A DNA stretch of 64,000 bases from Litomosoides sigmodontis. Lineage: Eukaryota; Nematoda; Chromadorea; Rhabditida; Onchocercidae. A program made the translations under genes and the position numbers. The notes beneath the pieces were generated by a model, which saw only the letters and a program-made list of their open reading frames with translations, did no database searches and was not told where the DNA came from. The stretch spans positions 2,741,501 through 2,805,500 of the forward strand of contig OY718805.1 in assembly GCA_963070105.1 (NCBI GenBank), written 5' to 3'. Of this stretch, positions 13,101 through 27,065 are shown piece by piece; the stretch's first letter is position 1; each line of letters opens with the position of its first letter.

Positions 13101-13104
13101 CAAA

Positions 13105-16100
13105 ATGCAAAATTATTGTCCACTGGGCGTACTCGTTTTTCCAACCGATCGATCGGATCTGATTCTTGGCAATCCATCGTTGTTGCATTACGGCTCCTTC
13201 AATGAGAGTAATTCAAGTGCTGATAAAAAGTTGCATTATCCTGAAAATAAAAGTCGAAAACCCGGAAACCCATCTAATCCGGTGCACGCCAAACCATCCT
13301 TTCATCATCATTCTTTCAACACCAATGCAACTGAAAAATTCAATCAGTCCGTAAAATTAAGTCAACAATGTTCGAAATTCCACCGGACAAGTGATAGCGG
13401 GAAGGAAGAGCTGAATGTGATGAGCAATCAACAAAACTCTCTGATACTTCAAATTGGAAATGAAGGGGAAAAATGGAGTGAAAATGAAATGACAAATGTG
13501 GACGACGAGGCTGATCGACAAAAATTATCAAATTTTTCGTCAGAAGAAATAAAATTTTCAAAATTTCCCAAAATAAACAATACTTCAACATCTTACAGCA
13601 GCACAAACAATTCGAAATTGCTATCACCGAATGTGATGATGCAAAGGAAACAGGAAATTAACGAAGCAATCGCTCAACCACCACCACCACCTTTAGCAGA
13701 TGAGGAACAATATAAGAGTAATTTTCATTTCCTAGAATTTTTCATATCATCACTTTTTCCCCCTTTTTTTTTCTCGATATGCTTAAAGCTGTCATCAGTA
13801 CATTTGGCTATTTTAAAAGAGATAAATTTTGCAAAAACACTTCCATTAACTGAACGAACTATTTAGTACAATTTAACTCCCAACTACTCCACCTATTCCT
13901 TATTTTAGCAACTGCAAAAATTTTAGTTTTAACGACTGCAAAAATTAATCATCAGTCAATGGAACTTACAAATATTCATAAAAATTTATACGATATAGAT
14001 TAAATAACAAAGGTAAGATAAGTATAAATAAATAAGTGATATGAATATAAATTATAAATATTATATATTTATAATTTAAAAAATTATATAATTTATAAGC
14101 ATAAATAATAAATACAAATTATGAATATAAATTTTAAATATAAATATATGTGAGACGGAAAAAAGATTTTCCTTTTAAACGAACAAAAAAAATTTTTGCT
14201 TTTGTCATTTAATTTTATATCACATTCCTCAACGAAATAATAATGCTAATGGAATAGTGAAGGAAATTCTGGATGATTTGGATAACGCATTGGATTGCGA
14301 TGAACATGAACATACGTCAGTAAATCAAATTCAACAAAATTCACAAGTTCTTTTTTTCTTACACTTCAAAATATTTGGATATAATAGATTTCAAAACTAT
14401 TTTGTCTTCCTCACTTTCAGCTTATAACTAATTATTAATGCTAATTATTAATAAGCATAAATTATGCACGCGTATTATTTAATGAGCAAAAATTAAATTA
14501 ATAAAAAACCAAAATTAGTCTTTTTGATCATTTCGTACAACTAAAAGTTCCAGATATTGATAATTGATAAGCTATAAATAAATAAGTTTTTTTTACATCA
14601 AAAAACATTTAGCCTTTTTTTTCGTTAAATTGCCTAACCAAAAACGTTCCAATTAGCTTAAATGCCACTTAGCATATTGTTGTAGTTCTGTGGAAAAGTT
14701 AACAAGCGAAAAAAGAAATTTTTATGATAAGGAAACCTTTTTGATTGAATGATAAACTGATTTGGTTTCAGAAAAATGCATTAATATCAGGCGATCGATG
14801 GGTTGATGATTCAAAATACTCTTCCACTTACGAATATGGTAAAAAAAAAGGAAGAATTTGTTGATTAATTTTCAACCGTTTTTAAATAATCCTTTCCAAT
14901 CCGATTGTGCTACGAAAAACAAAGGAAAGCAAACATTAGTGAATTCAAAATGGAAAAAGAAAAGATTTCAATTTTCATTTTTGACAAGTTTAGTTGTAAG
15001 AAAAATTTTATTTAACATTGTTATTATTTAATTAAAAAAAATAACATTTGGATTTCCTATCAATCATGTAGGGAGCGCATATAAAAGCCAAGACTGTAAA
15101 CGAGAGTATGAAATTAAATCGAATAAAATTAAAACAACTGTAATGATAAGCGATCATCTCAACGATCAGTTAATCCAAGGTTTTTCCTGTTTTGTTTGAA
15201 TTTCGTTTTCTTGTTTTTTTTTTCAACAAAAATTTTAATATTAAAGGATTTAGATGAATCCGATAATTTGACGTGGTAATTTGTAACTTGCATTATTTTA
15301 TTAATGACTAATATTAAGAAGAGAGAGTGTATGAAAGAGAGAGAGATGTACGTCGAGTAAGTTATAAATTAGGATATTTCAATCAAAGTGGATAGAATAT
15401 GTAGTCTTTCTATTATATAAACTTTCAAACTATTCCTCTTATTTCTATTATAAAATACAGCATCTCTGCTTCACATACTTCCAAAAAAACAAATTCAAAT
15501 TTTCACAGACTCAATTCGAAGATAAAGGTGATTTTAGAGTTAAAACAATTACCGCAAGGTATCATGTCACTGAAGGATTATAAGCTAAAACAAAAGAATT
15601 CAAGAATTGAACGCGAAAAATCGGTTCGTTATTCCAATATATCATTTCCATTCATTGGTTGCACCAAAAAATTTTTTAAATTTTACTAATTTCACAGATT
15701 CAAATGTAATGAAAGTGTGTACGACATGGCACATTTGCTCCCTTTCAATTCGCTTGAATTAAAGAACAAAGAAAAGTATCGTGAAATCCCGCTCAAACAC
15801 TGCAAACAAACATTGTCCTCGAAGGCCTAATTCATATTGCATCCCATTTCATCACATTGCAATTGTACTTGAAAATAATTTTGACAATTGCAAGAGTTAC
15901 TTCTTGATTTTTTTAAAATTTCAGTTGGAAAATGAAATTGAAGAGATGCGAAAAGCCTGTACATTGGAGAAATACATGAGCCAGGTGCCAGAATTCATTA
16001 GTGGTACAAGGAAACCGCTACCATCGTGGAAGCGATCGATGTTAGCTCAAAAAATTGCTAATGAAGATATGCGACGACAGGAAGAGAATCTTCGAGTAAA

Positions 16101-16336
16101 AAATTTGCAATTTGTAACAGTGATTCCTCTACAACGCAAATATGAAGTCAGCTTATTGTAGCACTTAAATTATTAATTAATTAATTAGTTAATTAATATC
16201 GTTAATCACTTTTCCAATTTAATATTTCTAATTAATATAGTTTGACCATTCCCTTAAAGATGTGGAAAATTTACAGGAAAAATTTCACGAATGGAAAAGT
16301 CAACGCTATCCAATTCGACATAAATCAAAATCCTAA
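13105..16336 (+). CDS. Uncharacterised protein with poly-proline run and phostensin/taperin-like PSWKR motif
   Basis: Function not recognised. A model joining in frame gives 422 residues from exons 13105-13717, 14258-14319, 14772-14838, 15072-15139, 15247-15272, 15509-15623, 15925-16146 and 16241-16336. The first exon (204 residues) is rich in Ser, Asn and Lys and ends with a five-proline run at 192-196. The second encodes an acidic KEILDDLDNALD stretch. Residues 318-391 form a charged, probably helical region with LPSWKRSMLAQKIANED (PSWKR at 350-354). This resembles the WKxxLLxRR motifs of phostensin and taperin, which bind actin and PP1. The tail contains QEKFHEWKSQRYP. Exons 1, 7 and 8 are well supported. 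Exon 5 (26 bases, GTGGTA donor) and the fourth exon's donor were chosen mainly on phase. The actin link is only inference. Confidence 0.5.
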
Positions 16337-17891
<1,555 letters not shown>

Positions 17892-17893
17892 AG
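17892..17893 (+). promoter_or_regulatory. Candidate trans-splice acceptor of PPIL2
   Basis: acttttcag ends two bases before ATG 17896. With this spacing an upstream coding exon is unlikely and the ATG is the first in the mature message. Confidence 0.5.
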
Positions 17894-17895
17894 AT

Positions 17896-20800
17896 ATGGG
17901 AAAGAAGCAACATCAGAAAGATAAGCTGTAAGTTGTTTTTACCGTTTATTGTGGGATTTGACGTTCGGAATTTTTTTTTCCTCGCATTGCTTATCTTATG
18001 TAAATTCGTAGTGTTTTCGAGCTAAATAAACCCGAAGATAAAGCGAGAAAGGCGAAGAAAGGTGTAGCTAGTTTGCAACCATCAGGAATTAAACAAAAAA
18101 TCATACAGTGACGGGACAAATTATATAGAAGTAGAAGTGCAGCTTTTGTTTGAATTCTTTAACATCTTTATACCTAATTATGTTTCGTTCATTTCATACT
18201 TATGTCAATTTTTTTCTTCAGATAATTGTAAAAATTTGTGCATTTAACCGTAAACATCGCTTATTTCAGGTATTTGACAACGACCGAGTGGAGAGAGACT
18301 TATGGCGGTCACAAAGATGGTATTATTTATATATATATTTTTTTATAATCGGAAGGTGACAAGTACCTTTTAAAGTGAATTAATTTAGTTGAATTTCATG
18401 TTGAAGTTTCATGCTTAGGAAGCTTCAACTTTAGTTTCAAATAACATTAAAACCTGTAAAAAATTTTAAAATTCTGAAATGATAGAAAAGTCATATGAAT
18501 GTTGTAGTGTATACTTTAGAATTATAACGAAATATTACAGATACCGGCAGGCGTATGCAAAGGGCTTTGTTCAAGCGTCTGCCAATTACACACTGTTCTT
18601 TATCCCTACTGCCGTTTGAGGATCCTGTTTGTTCACGAGATGGAATCATTTTTGATTTAACGTGTGCATTAAAGCTATTTTTATGTAATTGTTTAAAAAT
18701 CAGAAATTTTGATCAATTCTCGTTGGAATTGAAATATACAGAAAAAAGCATTTTTATGTTGTTACAAGCTTTTCTATGTTTTATTCAATAATTTCAAAAC
18801 TTTTGAGTAAGAAGCGCAGAAAAAGAATGCAAGAAGGAAGAAAATACACTTTTTCTTCATAACTCTGTCATCTTTTCTAAGCAGTTTTTTATAGGCAGAT
18901 TGTTCCGTACTTAAAAAAATATGGTGTCAATCCAGTAAATGGCAAGAAAATGACAGCAAAAGAGTTGATTCATCTGAAATTTGACAAAGATGCTGAAGGT
19001 AAGGAACCGTTCGAATATCTATTGCTTTGATTTGTTTTTTTAAAATATTTTTTATAATTCATAGCAGGTTCTACTATATAACTGAGATTCTGCTAACAAA
19101 TTAACTGAAAATATACTTTTCTTTGTTTGAGAGAATGTCGAATCAATGGAAGAAAAGGAAATAACGGTAGAATATTTATAGACTTAGCACTAGCTTAACA
19201 TTTTCAGGTAATTTTCGATGCCCTGTTACGTTTCGTGTCTTCACATCTACTAGTCACATTGTGGCCATAAGCCAAACAGGGAATGTGTATTCACTTGAGG
19301 CTATCGAAGAATTGAATTTGAAACCTGGACACTTGAGGGATCTCCTAACAGATGAACCATTTCAAAGGAAAGATATCATCACTTTGCAGGTATGCCAACT
19401 TTTGAAGTTGTTTCATATTTTTATAACAAGGTTAACTGCTCATAATTCCTGAAATATCAGATTTTTATTTTAGGACAACATTATCAAACAAGTACGACTT
19501 ACCTTTTGGTATTGTAGAAAACTTAAGTTCATTTTTTGTGGCTCTGAGATTTTTTGCTAAATGTATATTAGCAGGCCTGTAAAAGATTGTAGATTGATCA
19601 AGTAAGGAAATAAGTCATTAGTGGAAAGTTATATTCGATGAGCTACTGTGCATTACTGTATATTATGGAGACTTCCATAAGCCTTTTCAGGATCCAAATC
19701 ATTTGGAGAAGTTTAACATTGAGCAATTCCATCATGTGAAGCTGGATTTGAAGACCAAAACTGAAATTGAAGCTGAGAAGAAAGCCATGCAAGATCCGAA
19801 ATTTTATATCCGCAGAATGAATAACGAAACTAAAGAAATTTTGGAAAAACTAGCGAAAGAATATGTCCCAGCAGTAAGTTTAGGGAATATTTCATAATTT
19901 GAAACTAACAGTGGTTTTGTGAATAATTTTACAGGTTAAAAATTGAACTGAAATTCGAAAAAGTTGCTATGAGCATTGGTACTTTATGATTCAAGCTTTT
20001 TTTTCTTTGAAATAAAATTTTGTTTTTATAAAATCCAGACATCATTCAGGAAAAGGAAGAAATAGAAGAAGAAACAGCAGATGAACTTAACGCGGCACAT
20101 TATAGTCAAGGTCGTGTAGCTGCAGGACTGACATCGACAGCTATGGAGCCTGTAACACACCAGAAGGCAGCTACACTTGATGCTGATACCGTCAAGTAAA
20201 AATTTTACTGAAATATTTTGTCACCTGAATTGGAAGCAAATAACTTAAAACAATCTTCACAACTTTCGGTGAAATTTTGGAATATCCATTCTGACAATTT
20301 TGGCCTTGCAGTTCAGTACACTTCTGACTGGCTTTTGTTTTAAGATACGCAAGGGTAAACAAGAATGGCTATGTAAGAGTCGTAACAAATTATGGTGCAA
20401 TCAATCTTGAATTATATTGCAAAGACGTCCCGAGAGCTTGCGAAAACTTCATCAAACACTGCAGAAATGGTTACTACAACCATACCAAGTTTCACCGGAT
20501 TATTCGGAATTTTATAGTAAGATTTCAAAATGTTCCTTTACATCCTTTATCGAAAGTCTGGAGCTCGCAGTATTTTATGGTTCGTTTACCAGTGTTAAAG
20601 TATGTTGAAGTATGAGTTTTCAATTATTACTGTTTCTGAAAAACGTTTTAAGTAGTGAAAATTGGATATTATTGAATATAGTGCAGATATATGTAAACCT
20701 GCATATTATTTAGATGCAAGGAGGAGATCCGACTGGCACCGGTAAAGGAGGTGATTCTATTTGGGGAAAGCCTTTTAAAGATGAAATCATATCATCCCTT

Positions 20801-21658
20801 AGCCATAATCAACGCGGCATACTGAGCATGGCAAATCAGGGAACAGATACGAATAAATCGCAATTGTAAGTATTATGGATCTTTGGGAAAATTTATCAAA
20901 TTGTGGGTATTTTCAAGTTAGCACGTGCAGTTAGTGTCGCGCACTTATTAAATAGTTTTATGAATCAGCTATTTATCTAACTTCATACCTCAATTTTTTT
21001 CAGCTTTATTACTTTTCGGTCGTGCAGTTACCTAGACGGCAAACATACTATTTTTGGGCGCGTTGTGGGTGGTACCGAAACGTTAAACGCCGTTGAAAAG
21101 ATAGAAACTGATGAAAGCAACCGTCCAATTGTAAGTTTTTAGTCCCCAACACCAAACCGTCGTATGTCTGAACAATACATGTTAATTCACTATTTTTTTT
21201 CAGATGGATGTGATTTTTCTTAATTCAGAAGTTTTTGTTGACCCTTTCGAAGAAGCTGAAATAGCGGTAGAAAAGGAAAGGGAAAATATTCGCGCAGCAA
21301 AAGTAAATCAAGAAAAACGTATGAATTTGTTTTAGATTTGAACAAAATATTGAGCATTCAGAAATTTGAAGTTGTTTGCATAGAATTATAAAAAAATCGA
21401 CTATTTAAAAGTATGGCATAACTGTATATGTGATAGGAGAATAGGGATTCATCAGTTTCAGAAACCGTGCTAAGTGCTCCCACTACAGTAACACAAATTC
21501 CAAAACCGAAGAAATATAGTGCTGGCGTTGGAAAGTATATAAATTTGTCAGAAATAAGTGTCGCGACGAAGCGCATGGCGAGCGATATTGCTGAACATGG
21601 GACGACTAAAAAGATTACTAAGTCAAATCAGATTTTTGGTGATTTTTCATCTTGGTAA
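17896..21658 (+). CDS. mog-6: RING-type (U-box) peptidyl-prolyl isomerase PPIL2 / MOG-6 (CYN-4)
   Basis: This nuclear spliceosome-associated cyclophilin has an N-terminal U-box and a C-terminal isomerase domain; in C. elegans its orthologue acts in the germline sex switch. Twelve exons: 17896-17927, 18270-18319, 18541-18661, 18895-18998, 19208-19389, 19691-19873, 20050-20195, 20345-20516, 20714-20865, 21004-21130, 21204-21318 and 21462-21658. They give 526 residues (human 520). [11 protein letters not shown], then the U-box ([33 protein letters not shown]) occupy about residues 1-100; [18 protein letters not shown] follows. The cyclophilin domain (about 275-440) keeps the catalytic Arg (R324 in FHRII), Gln332 and His395. 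The position of CypA Trp121 is Tyr390 (SCSYLDGKH), as in human PPIL2, so weak activity and cyclosporin resistance are expected. The protein ends FGDFSSW, as in human. An in-frame TAG at 21334-21336 is avoided by a GTATGA donor. Confidence 0.97.
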
Positions 21659-23012
21659 AAAATTGTTCGAGCTGGAGCTGGAGAACTTTGATGATGCTTC
21701 GTACTTATTCATTTATGAATGACATGAAGTGCCATGGAGAGCTGTAGATAAAATCGTATGGTGTATGTAACAAATTCTTAATACAAAAGAGCTTATAGAG
21801 TAGTGCACTGCAATTTATATCCTGCGCAGTAAAGTATGAATGAGATTAATGCTTAAGCCGCTGATCTGTAATCAAGATTTATTCACAACAGATGTACATG
21901 AGTTAGACTAAGAAAGGAAAACAAACATTAAAAGTTCAACCGAATGTAGAATAGCCATAAAATTTTATGAGGACCAAAAAGTGACACAGTCATACCGTGT
22001 CAAGCGTGCAAAAGCAAAAACGTAATACAGAAAAGGAGTAGATGACTTTCAGAGCTACCACTTTTAAAAGAATGGAGAGAAAAAAGTGAAAATAACATTA
22101 CGTGATATGATACCACGCGAGGTACTAAATGTACTTATTCTTTCTCGCCAATAAGTACTATTATATACACAGCAAGGATTGATTTGAGAACTACCTATAC
22201 AACGAATAAAATTTATTGTACATTAAATTCTGAATATCCTTTTTGTTGGCGGTATGCGGTCAGAGTACATAATATACTGAGTGTTGCAGAAATTCTATTT
22301 TAATTATTTTGGAATTAAAGTGAGTAGTGACATTACATGAACCCACATATACTTCAGCAAAATCTCATTATTTACTGCATGATGTGAATTAATTCATAAG
22401 TTTTGCTCAATGACAATTCATATCATGGAACTAGCCTTCCAAAAGGATACTGCTCAACAAATAAAATGTCGCTTTTGCTGAAGAAAACATTTACTTCACG
22501 TTATTTTCATCTTGTTTGCTAAGTATGTAAATTTGTTCGACTTCTTTAGAGTGAAAGAAAGTTTAGAAGAAGACTTAAATCAGCAAAAATGACACCATCC
22601 ACTGTGGAGATTATAAAAATTACAGCAGTTGTAGATTGGGACTCGTACACTGTGGAGATAGTAAATAAAATTATAAAATACCTATCAAAATCTAACTAGA
22701 CTCTGGAAGTAAAAAACTGGAAGTTAACCCCGGAAGTTAAATGAAAGTGGTCATCCCAACTGAAGAAAAACATTACGATCTAACTAAACCAATAAAAAGT
22801 CGCCGTTGTACACGTCTAATTTTTTGAAGTCGATTTTTTTTTAAGTACAAATAAGAAACTGAACCACATGCTTAAATTACACAAGCCAATCCAGTAAGGC
22901 TGAGAATCTTCCATCCCGATAACTTCCCAACAAATTTTGAAGAAGTTACTATCAACCATTTTTCTACAAAATTTTCAATATAACCTGATTATCAATTTTT
23001 TTCACTTTTCCT
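21659..23012. other. Convergent 3' region between PPIL2 and PAIP1
   Basis: 1.35 kb separates two converging stop codons. AATAAA on the plus strand at 22205-22210 and on the minus strand at 22212-22217 lie almost back to back and could serve both messages, giving 3' UTRs of about 0.55 and 0.8 kb. No open frame here resembles a known gene. Confidence 0.5.
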
Positions 23013-26000
23013 TCATGTTGCCATATCTTTGTCATTTTCATCTCGATTTTGAGGGATTTCACCCCGACCATCCAGACTAGTTTTTGCCATTTGATTTTGT
23101 ATCTCAGCCATTTCCATTTCTGCTACGCACTTTTTAGCTTCCTCGACTGAAATTAAGATGTTTTCATTTTCCATTTGCAAATTAAATCGATTAAAATAAC
23201 AACAAAGAAAGTGAAGTAAGGCCAAGATTACCTCGCTTTTTTACCGAAGTACCCAAAATGTAAATCCTTTAACTATTTCAACCTAACAAAATTCATACTG
23301 ACCTGCCGACAAAAATTCGTCGTACTCATCACTCACATCGTCATTATCCAACACCGTGTCATTATTGTCCAGCTTACGGAAACTTTCTTCCAGGAAGGCT
23401 CGTTCTTCTTCAGTTAATGGCTGTCCGTCAGGGCCAATGATGAAGCTGGATGAGCAAGATGCAATCAAGCCCTGGTCGTTTTCTCTACGCCCTTGCTAAA
23501 ACCATTAAAACTTTATATCCGCCTTATAAGAATTTAAGGGCAGATGAGTGACTTTTCTTAACAGCTTAGAAAAGAATATCCAAAATTTTATGACATAAAA
23601 ATCTCCACCACTCACATCAATTGCTGATTTCTCTCCTTTATTAGCAGGAAAATTCCTCACATCCCATTTGTTCTCACGCCATGTATTTAGACTTAGTATT
23701 CGTTCCTTCACAGAGCTGAAAACCATACCATACCGAGATCACTGAACATTATAATGATAATGGCAAAAATTATACTTATCCTCCAAATACTCTCCAATAT
23801 AAATGATAAGCACTGCACCTCTATATCACTATAGAAGAGAAGAAATAGAGAACAATAAAATCGCGGGAACTACTACCTCCTTTAAAGAGATAGTAAACTG
23901 ACATGAGATATTTCAGATCGATCTATCTTAATTTGTTAGCTGCATAACTGTACACTTATAGCCTTACAGTGTTTCACAGTTAGTATCGTGCAAGCAGTCA
24001 TTTGCTCGATTGGGAATTCAGCTAGCCTATACAGGAATGATATCAGTCCGCTTAACTAGCAATTTCTAAAAAATATTTTACCATGCATACTGTTACCTAG
24101 TTTCCTCAGGTTAGAATTGTAGGCGACGTTCTTCAACCACATTTTACAAAAAATGAAACAGATGAGCAGTTAAAAAAACACTAATACTACATTAGTAACA
24201 ACGATCCTTACTCGCTGATAGCTGGATGAGCTTTAGCGATAGCATTCAGCTGTGTGAGAATCTCGTTAATTTTTGAGGTTCCTTCGTCGGTATCCAAATA
24301 GCGACCAGTAAGCTAGAATAAAAATTCTTGTAGTCCTCATATACTTAGTAGACTTCATTTTCAACTTCCTACTTTTTACTTACATCTTAATGAAACAGGA
24401 TAGCCGATGAAAGTTCACCCAACTTAAAAATTGTAGTTAAAAATCGCAAATTGCAGTCAAAAATCACCTTAAGCACTTCTACCACCACTTTAACTTTTGA
24501 ATCATCCAAACGATCAGCCACCAAGACTTCTTTGATTTGTTCTAGTAGAGCGTTCTCAAAAGCCTGCATCAGTGAACTTTTTTTCTGAAACTTAGATCAA
24601 ATTTTTAAGTTTTAGAAATTCTATTTTTTTCTGAAAAACTTAAGAATTTCATTCCAAAAGGACTGGTGTATAAAAAATTCGTAATTTTGGTGGCAGACAT
24701 TATAATACAAAATACTGCATCTTAAGCTTATTCTTTTTAAAACATTAAATGTATTGGGAAAGAAGTGAAATACACTACTGAAGCTCAATTTCAATTCCAA
24801 GAAAATAAATGATTAAAGAAAAGGACGTTCTCTGGAAAACCAAAGATTAATGTAAGAAATGAGAAATCATGCAGAAGTTCTTGCAAAAACACTACCAACT
24901 GTAGAATTGAAGAAAAACAACTCACCGACTCTAGTTTTTCATAAATCTCTGCAAAAAACAGCAACAGATTTTTTCGCTGTTGGTCACTGAGATAAGATCT
25001 TTGTTCATCATGAAAGCTTAATAAGCTAGCAATCATATCGTCTTGGAAAGTATGCAGATCATGACACAAAAACGAACACAATTTTGCTAAATTGTATTGC
25101 ACCGTCTGTGATGATGATGTAAAAGCTGCCTAAAAATTATATAATTCCATCTTTAATACACAAACGCTCTACTTAATATCAGCATCGTTTTATTTAGCAT
25201 TTCAGGGAGTTCCGGGAGTTCCTAATACACAGAACCTTCTATAATACCAATTTCATCTACCTCATATTCAGCTTATCTCCACAATGGAAGAAACATCACT
25301 ATTTCATCATACTATAATCTTAACAACCCAAAACCATTTCATTTTTACTTCGCAATAATCATATCATTTTTTGTTATTTCCTAAAAAAAAAATCACCGCT
25401 TTAAACAGACTTCAGGTGCACCAAATATCGATGAAAAAGTAAGTCGCATGTATCACAGAATTAAGATAAATAAGATACAATCCATTAATATAAGGAAAAA
25501 AACTGCGGATATTATAAAGAATTCCTACCAACTGAATAATCATTTCAACCGCTATTTTTAACGCATCAATTTTGAACGACGGATTAGCAGTACGTTCCCT
25601 GATCGCATTCGACCACGTTTCAAATTCGCCTGGCTCTAATATTAGCTGTTCCAAACCGACTTGTATCTGAATTACCCGCAATGAAAACAAAGACATATTC
25701 CGAAAATTTTTTGAATTATATTTCAATTTTAAGTATTTGAATTATATGAAAAAATGGATAAAATAGTTGAGATTATTTGAAAAACAAAGTCGTGAAACTA
25801 CTTTAGCTCGTGTAGTTATCAGTCCTATTAAGGAATTTTCAAAGAGTAATATATTTATTATGGTTTAGCAGCCAAGTATGAGAATTCAACCCTCTTAAAA
25901 CAAACGACACTGTGGTTCCATCCAAGATCATACGTGCTTTTATTCATGTTCTTCATACTATTTAAATAAATGATTTAAAAGGCATATTCTAATTATTGCA

Positions 26001-27033
26001 TCTATCCCAATCGGATAGGTAAATATCTTCGCAATTTTATGTATTTAATTTAATTTATTTTATTTATGGACTTTTGTATATTTTATGCATTATTCGCATC
26101 GATCAATATTATTAAGATCGAATATATACTTCAGTCTCTTTCCTGGCTTTATCTCTCATTATCGACTCAAAAGTAACAATAAAACCGTCCAAATCAAAGC
26201 AATGCGACGGTCACGAATATACAAATGAATAAACTCAATACACTATGCAAAACCGATAACACTTAAACTTAAACAAACCTCCTGTAATTCTTTGGCTCGT
26301 TCACTGCACAGCATCCGTTCGCAAAGTGCAGGTGAAAGGTTAGCTTGCAGTCCGTAATACCCAAAGTTATTACAATAACCTAATTCTGCACCCAGTGCTT
26401 CCGCATCATCGCCATTTGCTGATGGTGGCTCCATATATGGAGTGAACATCGGAATCTCTTGCGAAAACTGTAATAACAACAACTTCCAGTACGCCTCAGA
26501 ATTATATTAAGATTCTAGTAAAGATCATTATATGATCAAGACTTCAGTGATCAGTGTGGGAATGATTAAAATTGTTGAACATTAATGAAAATTTATACTT
26601 TGTATTGTACAAGGAACTGAAGTGTTGAAATGGTTGCTATTCAGTTCTTAGCCAAAATTCCAATGCAAACATCTTACGAGCAACGAAAACGGAATGTTCA
26701 ATCATGGTTATTATAGACAACTTATGATAAGGCATCAAGAAAATCTTTTAAATACGATAAAAAAAAGGAGTGAAAAATAAATTCATATACTATAAATTAA
26801 AAAATAACATAAAAGATTTTCCCTTGCAAAGATTAGAAATGGGCAGGAACAGCTTAATGCATTGCAGAGAAATGCATAATCATGAAATGATTACTGACAA
26901 CTGTAGGTCGTGCCAGTCACTGGATGATGACGCACCTTTACATCAGCACATATACAACTGTGAAAAATTCACTTCAGTGCCTTCCTTTCCTCCTGCACTC
27001 TGCACCTCTTCACTTCAATTGTAGCATTGCACA

Positions 27034-27065
<32 letters not shown>

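Larger units (their letters stand above)
9577..13104. other. Divergent intergenic region, repeat-rich
   Basis: This 3.5 kb lies between the R3HDM4-like gene (-) and the PSWKR-motif gene (+) and would hold both promoters. It contains a GA run (10138-10188), a CT run (10958-10982), an AAT/AAAT array (11495-11672) and a short imperfect tandem repeat (12715-12790). No exon with recognisable similarity or consistent splice sites was found on either strand. Confidence 0.55.

Noticed and set aside
15698..15780. Possible exon reading FKCNESVYDMAHLLPF after a good acceptor
   Set aside because: Its phase fits neither the preceding exon (ends phase 0 at 15623) nor the following one at 15925; skipping it joins them cleanly.
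15781..15924. 5' extension of the frame before the PSWKR exon (VKSRSNTANKHCPRRP)
   Set aside because: Upstream stops and a clear acceptor at 15923-15924 make this intronic.
26770..27024. 84-codon plus-strand frame in PAIP1 intron 3
   Set aside because: No similarity and no splice support; it ends at the CA repeat.
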